Below are positions 7,937 to 12,905 of a stretch of DNA of 12,905 nucleotides, in pieces. The stretch spans positions 1 through 12,905 of the forward strand of contig JAFZCW010000038.1 in NCBI GenBank assembly GCA_017556125.1, read 5' to 3'. The notes under the pieces are model-generated. The model was not told the DNA's origin. It was given only the letters and a program-made list of their open reading frames with translations, and ran no database searches. The position numbers and the translations under genes are program-made. Position 1 is the first letter of the stretch. The number at the start of each line of letters is the position of its first letter. Source of the stretch: Clostridia bacterium (GTDB taxonomy: Bacteria; Bacillota_A; Clostridia; Christensenellales; CAG-138).

Positions 7937-8554
7937 TTGACAAAGAAGCAGAAACACATGAACGAGGAAGCGGCGGAAACGCCGGTCCCGGAAGAACAGG
8001 AAGTGGCTGCGGAAGCCGCTGCCCCGGAAGAGGCAGTTGAGGAGCAGGCCGCGGACGCGGCTGAGCCCGAGACCTACACCTTCACCGCGGAGGAATTCAA
8101 GCAGGCAAAGGACGCCCTTGAGAAACTCCGGAAGGAAAAGGAGGAAGCGATCGGTCTTCTTCAGCGGAACCAGGCGGATTTCGACAACTTCCGCAGGCGC
8201 AACGAATCGGTCCGCACGGACAGTCTGGAAGAGGGAAAAAGGAACTGCATCAAGGAGCTTCTTCCGGTCCTCGACAATTTCGACAGGGCAATGGAAGCCG
8301 AAGCCGCGGATGAGAACGGAGCCGGATGGCGCGAAGGCATCAAACTGGTTCACAAACAGCTCATGGACGCGCTTCATAAGCAGGGACTCAGCGAGATTGA
8401 AGCGGACGGAAAGTTTGATCCCAACCTGCATAACGCGGTCATGCAGGAAAAGGTGGAAGGAAAAGAGTCGGGAGAGATCCTGGCGGTTTTCCTGAAGGGG
8501 TACCGCGTCGGTGACAAGATCATCCGTCACACGATGGTCAAAGTGGCCGAATAA
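7937..8554 (+). CDS. grpE: Nucleotide exchange factor GrpE
   Basis: GrpE is the dimeric co-chaperone that releases ADP from DnaK. The 205-residue protein starts with a low-complexity acidic Ala/Glu/Pro region (about 9-46). A long coiled-coil follows (about 50-100) with FDNFRRRNE (82-90), then LLPVLDNFDRAM (109-120 region). The beta-wing head has FDPNLHNAVM (160-169) and the signature VFLKGYRVGDKIIRHTMVKV (184-203). The start is taken as TTG at 7937, because GGAGG (about 7924-7928) lies 8 bases upstream. The first ATG (7958, residue 8) has no good ribosome site. The ribosome site lies inside the end of hrcA, suggesting coupled translation. The exact start is the only uncertainty. Confidence 0.95.
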   Translation: MTKKQKHMNEEAAETPVPEEQEVAAEAAAPEEAVEEQAADAAEPETYTFTAEEFKQAKDALEKLRKEKEEAIGLLQRNQADFDNFRRRNESVRTDSLEEGKRNCIKELLPVLDNFDRAMEAEAADENGAGWREGIKLVHKQLMDALHKQGLSEIEADGKFDPNLHNAVMQEKVEGKESGEILAVFLKGYRVGDKIIRHTMVKVAE

Positions 8555-8562
8555 ACAGAAAT

Positions 8563-8576
8563 AAAACAATTGTTTT
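8563..8576. repeat. Perfect 14-base AT-rich palindrome between grpE and dnaK
   Basis: AAAACAATTGTTTT is a perfect palindrome followed by two more T residues, in the 52-base grpE-dnaK spacer. As RNA it would make only a weak AU-rich stem, so it is not called a terminator. It may be a minor processing or attenuation site, or chance in an AT-rich spacer. Confidence 0.3.
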
Positions 8577-8606
8577 TTAAAGACAAACAGCAGGAGGATA
8601 TAAGTT

Positions 8607-10442
<1,836 letters not shown>

Positions 10443-10470
10443 TCATCCCATTAAAGCAATAGGTATATCG

Positions 10471-10499
10471 GGAGGTATACAGCCGGGCTGTATACCTCC
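10471..10499 (+). other. Long perfect hairpin in the dnaK-dnaJ spacer
   Basis: A 13-base perfect inverted repeat, GGAGGTATACAGC and GCTGTATACCTCC, surrounds the 3-base loop CGG, 29 bases after the dnaK stop. It should be a very stable RNA stem. No U tract follows on either strand, so it is not a standard intrinsic terminator. A position 3' of dnaK suggests a stability element or processing barrier that could set a higher dnaK than dnaJ mRNA level. That role is inferred. Confidence 0.75.
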
Positions 10500-10518
10500 G
10501 ATGAATGTAAAACAAGAA

Positions 10519-10535
10519 TGCCCGAAGGACGGGCA
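10519..10535 (+). other. Second, small hairpin before dnaJ
   Basis: TGCCCG and CGGGCA pair around a 5-base AAGGA loop, 24 bases before the dnaJ ATG. No U tract follows. With the hairpin at 10471-10499 it makes the dnaJ leader highly structured, just upstream of a poorly spaced ribosome site. Confidence 0.55.
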
Positions 10536-10559
10536 GGAACGGGGTAAGGTTTAGAGGAC

Positions 10560-11681
10560 ATGGCAGACAAGAAAGATTATTATGAGGTGCTTGGCGTCAA
10601 GAAGGACGCGACGGAAGCGGAGATCAAGGCCGCCTTCCGAAAGCAGGCAAAGACCTGCCATCCCGATCTGCATCCCGGCGACAAAGAGGCGGAAGCCAGA
10701 TTCAAGGAACTGAACGAGGCGGCCGAAGTCCTTTCCGATCCGGACAAGCGCGCGAAATACGACCAGTTCGGACATGCCGCGTTTGATCAGACGCAGGGCG
10801 GAGGCAATCCGTTCGAAGGATACGGCTTCGGCGGTTTTTCCGATATCTTCGACACCATGTTCGGGGGAGGCTTCGGCGGTTCGACGCGTTCCAATACGGG
10901 ACCGGTCCCCGGAAACGACCTCCGGTACAACATAACGCTGACCTTTGAGGAGGCGGCGTTCGGCGTCAAGAAGGAGATCACGATCCCGAGAGAGGAAAGC
11001 TGTACGACCTGCGGCGGAAACGGCGCGAAGAAGGGCACGGAGCCCGTGAGGTGCACGACCTGCGGCGGAACCGGAACCGTGCGTACGCAGCAGAATACGA
11101 TCCTCGGCTCCTTTACGTCCACCAGACCGTGCAGCGCGTGCGGCGGGACGGGAAAAATCATCAAGGATCCGTGCCCGGACTGCAAAGGAACGGGGCGGGT
11201 CCGCAGGAACAAGACGATCTCGGTCAAGGTTCCTGCCGGCATCGATAACGGCCAGACGATCTGCCTGTCCGGAGAAGGAGAAGCGGGCCGGAGAGGCGGT
11301 CCCCGCGGGGATCTGTACGTGACGGTGTCCGTACGGCCGAGCAAACAGTTCTCGAGAAAGGGATACGACCTGTATCTTGACTTCCCGATCAGCTTCACGA
11401 CGGCAGCCCTCGGCGGGGAGATCCTCGTCCCGACGCTGAACGGGACCGTGAAGTCCACGGTCAGCCCGGGCACGCAGCCCGGGACGGTGCTCCGTCTCAG
11501 CGGGCAGGGGATCCAGCATCTGAAAGGAAGCGGCAAGGGAGACCTGCTGATCAACCTGAAAGTGCAGGTGCCGAAAAAACTGAACGAGGAACAGAAGGAA
11601 CTTCTCGAACAACTGGCGAAATCGTTCGGCGAAACGATATCCAGACCCGAAAAGAAGACCATTTTCGGCAAGAAGAAATAA
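10560..11681 (+). CDS. dnaJ: Hsp40 co-chaperone DnaJ (type I)
   Basis: DnaJ delivers unfolded proteins to DnaK and stimulates its ATPase. The 373 residues contain all parts of a type I J-protein. The J domain (about 5-70) has HPD at 34-36. A Gly/Phe-rich linker follows (about 80-115). Four zinc-binding CxxCxGxG motifs are CTTCGGNG (148), CTTCGGTG (165), CSACGGTG (191) and CPDCKGTG (205), with every cysteine present. The C-terminal substrate-binding domains carry GDLYVTVSV and a GGEILVPTLNG segment. The ATG at 10560 gives the standard MADKKDYYEVLGV start. Its ribosome site is unusual: the nearest AGAGGA lies only 1-2 bases from the ATG, and AAGG lies 10 bases away. The 117-base spacer after dnaK holds two hairpins. 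The next gene starts 12 bases after the stop. Confidence 0.98.
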   Translation: MADKKDYYEVLGVKKDATEAEIKAAFRKQAKTCHPDLHPGDKEAEARFKELNEAAEVLSDPDKRAKYDQFGHAAFDQTQGGGNPFEGYGFGGFSDIFDTMFGGGFGGSTRSNTGPVPGNDLRYNITLTFEEAAFGVKKEITIPREESCTTCGGNGAKKGTEPVRCTTCGGTGTVRTQQNTILGSFTSTRPCSACGGTGKIIKDPCPDCKGTGRVRRNKTISVKVPAGIDNGQTICLSGEGEAGRRGGPRGDLYVTVSVRPSKQFSRKGYDLYLDFPISFTTAALGGEILVPTLNGTVKSTVSPGTQPGTVLRLSGQGIQHLKGSGKGDLLINLKVQVPKKLNEEQKELLEQLAKSFGETISRPEKKTIFGKKK

Positions 11682-11693
11682 AAAGGGGTAAGC

Positions 11694-12128
11694 ATGGTTA
11701 TCGGATATACGACCGGCGTATATGATATGTTTCATATCGGCCATCTGAACGTGATCAGACGCGCGAAAGAACAGTGCGATTATCTGATTGTGGGCGTCAG
11801 CACGGACGAACTGGTAATGCGGGAGAAGAACAAGGCCCCGGTCATTCCGTTTGAAGAGCGGTTCGCGATCGTCGAAGCGATCAAATACGTGGACAAGGCA
11901 GTTCCCCAGACGGATAAAAACAAGTTCGGCGCGTGGGAGCGGTATCATTTCCATAAAATGTTTGTCGGATCGGACTGGAAGGGGACCCCGCAGTGGGACC
12001 AGTATGAGAAGCAGTTTGAGCCGGTAGGCGTCGAGATCGTCTATCTACCCCATACGGACGGAATCTCCAGCACCAATCTGACCAACGTCATCAAGGAGAT
12101 CCTGGGCGATCATCCGGATCAGAAATAA
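11694..12128 (+). CDS. TagD-like cytidylyltransferase (glycerol-3-phosphate cytidylyltransferase family)
   Basis: A 144-residue nucleotidyltransferase of the cytidylyltransferase-like superfamily. The closest well-known relative is TagD, which makes CDP-glycerol from CTP and glycerol-3-phosphate for teichoic acid synthesis. Visible are the nucleotide-binding HIGH motif (14-17) after TTGVYDMF, GVSTDEL (34-40), a central KYVDKAVP (64-71), GSDWKGT (92-98) and YLPHTDGISST (117-127), which replaces the TagD RTEGISTT signature with HTDGISST. An insertion around 74-101 makes it somewhat longer than TagD. The substrate could be another phosphorylated polyol or sugar, so no symbol is given. AAGGGG lies 6 bases before the ATG. 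The gene begins 12 bases after dnaJ and is followed by a terminator, so it is probably the last gene of the HrcA-controlled operon. Confidence 0.85.
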   Translation: MVIGYTTGVYDMFHIGHLNVIRRAKEQCDYLIVGVSTDELVMREKNKAPVIPFEERFAIVEAIKYVDKAVPQTDKNKFGAWERYHFHKMFVGSDWKGTPQWDQYEKQFEPVGVEIVYLPHTDGISSTNLTNVIKEILGDHPDQK

Positions 12129-12146
12129 ACACCATACCCATAACGG

Positions 12147-12182
12147 AATCGGCCTGCCGGAACATGACAGGTCGATTTTTTT
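12147..12182 (+). terminator. Intrinsic terminator closing the heat-shock operon
   Basis: A stem of about 10 pairs (AATCGGCCTG with CAGGTCGATT, one G-U pair) surrounds an 11-base loop and runs into a T7 tract ending at 12182. It lies 18 bases after the stop of the cytidylyltransferase gene. A further small GC hairpin (CTGCC/GGCAG, 12184-12201) follows without a U tract. Confidence 0.85.
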
Positions 12183-12208
12183 GCTGCCCCGCGAGCGGCA
12201 GGGGACAG

Positions 12209-12238
12209 TTGCAAAGAGACGGTGAAAAACCATATAAT
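12209..12238 (+). promoter_or_regulatory. Predicted promoter of the PglC-like gene
   Basis: A perfect TATAAT (12233-12238) is preceded after 18 bases by TTGCAA (12209-12214), a 4-of-6 match to the -35 consensus. It lies after the terminator and 39 bases before the ATG, so the gene begins a new transcript. The same TTGCAA -35 box occurs in the promoter of the wecE-like gene at the other end of the window. Confidence 0.6.
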
Positions 12239-12277
12239 GACCTTAATTCAGAGTATTCAGACACAACAGGGGCTCAT

Positions 12278-12905
12278 ATGTACCAGAAATTCTTCAAGCG
12301 CATACTGGATATCATCGTTGCCGCCGGTATGCTTATCGCGTTCTGCTGGCTGTACGGCATCATCGCGCTTCTGGTGAGGATCAATCTCGGCAAACCCGTC
12401 ATTTTCCGGCAGGCGCGTCCCGGCAGGAAGGGACCGGACGGGAAGGAGAAGATCTTCTATCTGTATAAATTCAGGACGATGAACAATGCCAGAGATAAGC
12501 AGGGAAAGCTTCTCTCGGATGCGGAGCGCCTGAAAAAGTTCGGTATGAGGCTGAGAGATACGAGTCTCGACGAGCTTCCGGAGGCGTGGAACATTCTGAA
12601 GGGGGACATGTCCGTCATCGGACCGCGCCCGCTCCTTGTCCGCGACATGACGTTCATGACAGAAGAACAGCGCCACAGGCACGATGTGACGCCGGGACTC
12701 AGCGGACTGGCGCAGATCAGCGGGAGGAACGGAATCAACTGGGAGACGCGTCTTGATCTGGACCTCAAATATACCGAAAAGGTCACCCTGCCCGAGGATC
12801 TCCGCATCGCGTTCGTCACCGTCGGGAAGGTGCTCCGGGCGGAGCATGTGAATTCGGACGGAATGGCGACATCCGAGGATCTCGGGGATTATCTGCTGAG
12901 GACCG
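12278..12905 (+). CDS. PglC-like bacterial sugar transferase (monotopic phosphoglycosyl transferase), 3' end outside the window
   Basis: Transfers a sugar phosphate from a UDP-sugar to undecaprenyl phosphate, the first membrane step of surface glycan or glycoprotein sugar synthesis. 209 codons are present and the frame is open at the edge. From memory of Campylobacter PglC (about 200 residues), the protein aligns from MYQKFFKRILD onward. It has the hydrophobic membrane helix (about 9-34), RPG (47-49), YKFRTM (63-68), the catalytic Asp-Glu dyad in TSLDELPE (Asp98, Glu99), NILKGDMSVIGPRPLL (105-120) and TPGLSGLAQISGRN (138-151). By length, only a few residues should be missing. The Ser-Pro helix break of PglC is replaced by Cys23-Trp24. 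The ATG at 12278 has AGGGG about 5 bases upstream. It has its own promoter after a terminator. The sugar substrate cannot be told; diNAcBac, GalNAc, or galactose-type sugars are all possible. Confidence 0.92.
   Translation, partial: MYQKFFKRILDIIVAAGMLIAFCWLYGIIALLVRINLGKPVIFRQARPGRKGPDGKEKIFYLYKFRTMNNARDKQGKLLSDAERLKKFGMRLRDTSLDELPEAWNILKGDMSVIGPRPLLVRDMTFMTEEQRHRHDVTPGLSGLAQISGRNGINWETRLDLDLKYTEKVTLPEDLRIAFVTVGKVLRAEHVNSDGMATSEDLGDYLLRT

Noticed and set aside
10471..10499. Intrinsic terminator between dnaK and dnaJ
   Set aside because: The stem is long and perfect, but no U tract follows on either strand, so it is listed only as a hairpin.
10551..11954. A 467-codon minus-strand frame opposite dnaJ and the TagD-like gene
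   Set aside because: It spans two convincing sense genes and their spacer and has no ribosome site or domain of note.

Overview
The window looks like a chromosomal segment of a moderately GC-rich member of the Bacillota (Firmicutes), probably class Clostridia. Four things point there: the order lepA-hemW-hrcA-grpE-dnaK-dnaJ, a perfect CIRCE operator in front of hrcA, a 611-residue DnaK without the extra N-terminal segment typical of proteobacterial DnaK, and a tandem glycine riboswitch. A species cannot be named from the sequence.

Layout. Positions 1-2291 are read on the minus strand. They hold the 5' part of a WecE-type sugar-nucleotide aminotransferase (cut by the window edge) with its own promoter, then glyA (serine hydroxymethyltransferase) with a downstream hairpin. 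The 418-base gap between glyA and the next gene (1966-2383) carries the glyA leader (tandem glycine riboswitch and a terminator-like hairpin) and two back-to-back promoters. From 2309 everything is on the plus strand. An O-antigen ligase/polymerase-like membrane protein is followed after 2 bases by lepA (EF-4), which overlaps hemW (heme chaperone) by one base. A new promoter with CIRCE then starts the class I heat-shock operon hrcA-grpE-dnaK-dnaJ. A TagD-like cytidylyltransferase follows dnaJ after 12 bases, and a clear intrinsic terminator closes the unit. A further promoter drives a PglC-like phosphoglycosyl transferase that runs off the right edge.

How the genes work together. DnaK, DnaJ and GrpE form one chaperone machine, and HrcA represses its own operon through CIRCE. 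LepA (ribosome remodelling) and HemW (heme trafficking) are conserved neighbours of this operon in Bacillota. The other theme is surface glycan synthesis. WecE (an amino-sugar nucleotide), a PglC-like enzyme (first sugar phosphate onto undecaprenyl phosphate), a Wzy/WaaL-like protein (polymerisation or ligation) and a TagD-like enzyme (CDP-glycerol or a similar activated group) lie on both sides of, and inside, the housekeeping block. GlyA with its riboswitch belongs to glycine/serine/one-carbon metabolism.

No CRISPR array, insertion sequence, phage gene, tRNA, rRNA or obvious defence system was seen. The observations most worth checking are the loss of the conserved helix-breaking proline in the PglC-like enzyme, the structured dnaK-dnaJ spacer, the cytidylyltransferase attached to the heat-shock operon, and the glycan ligase fused transcriptionally to lepA.
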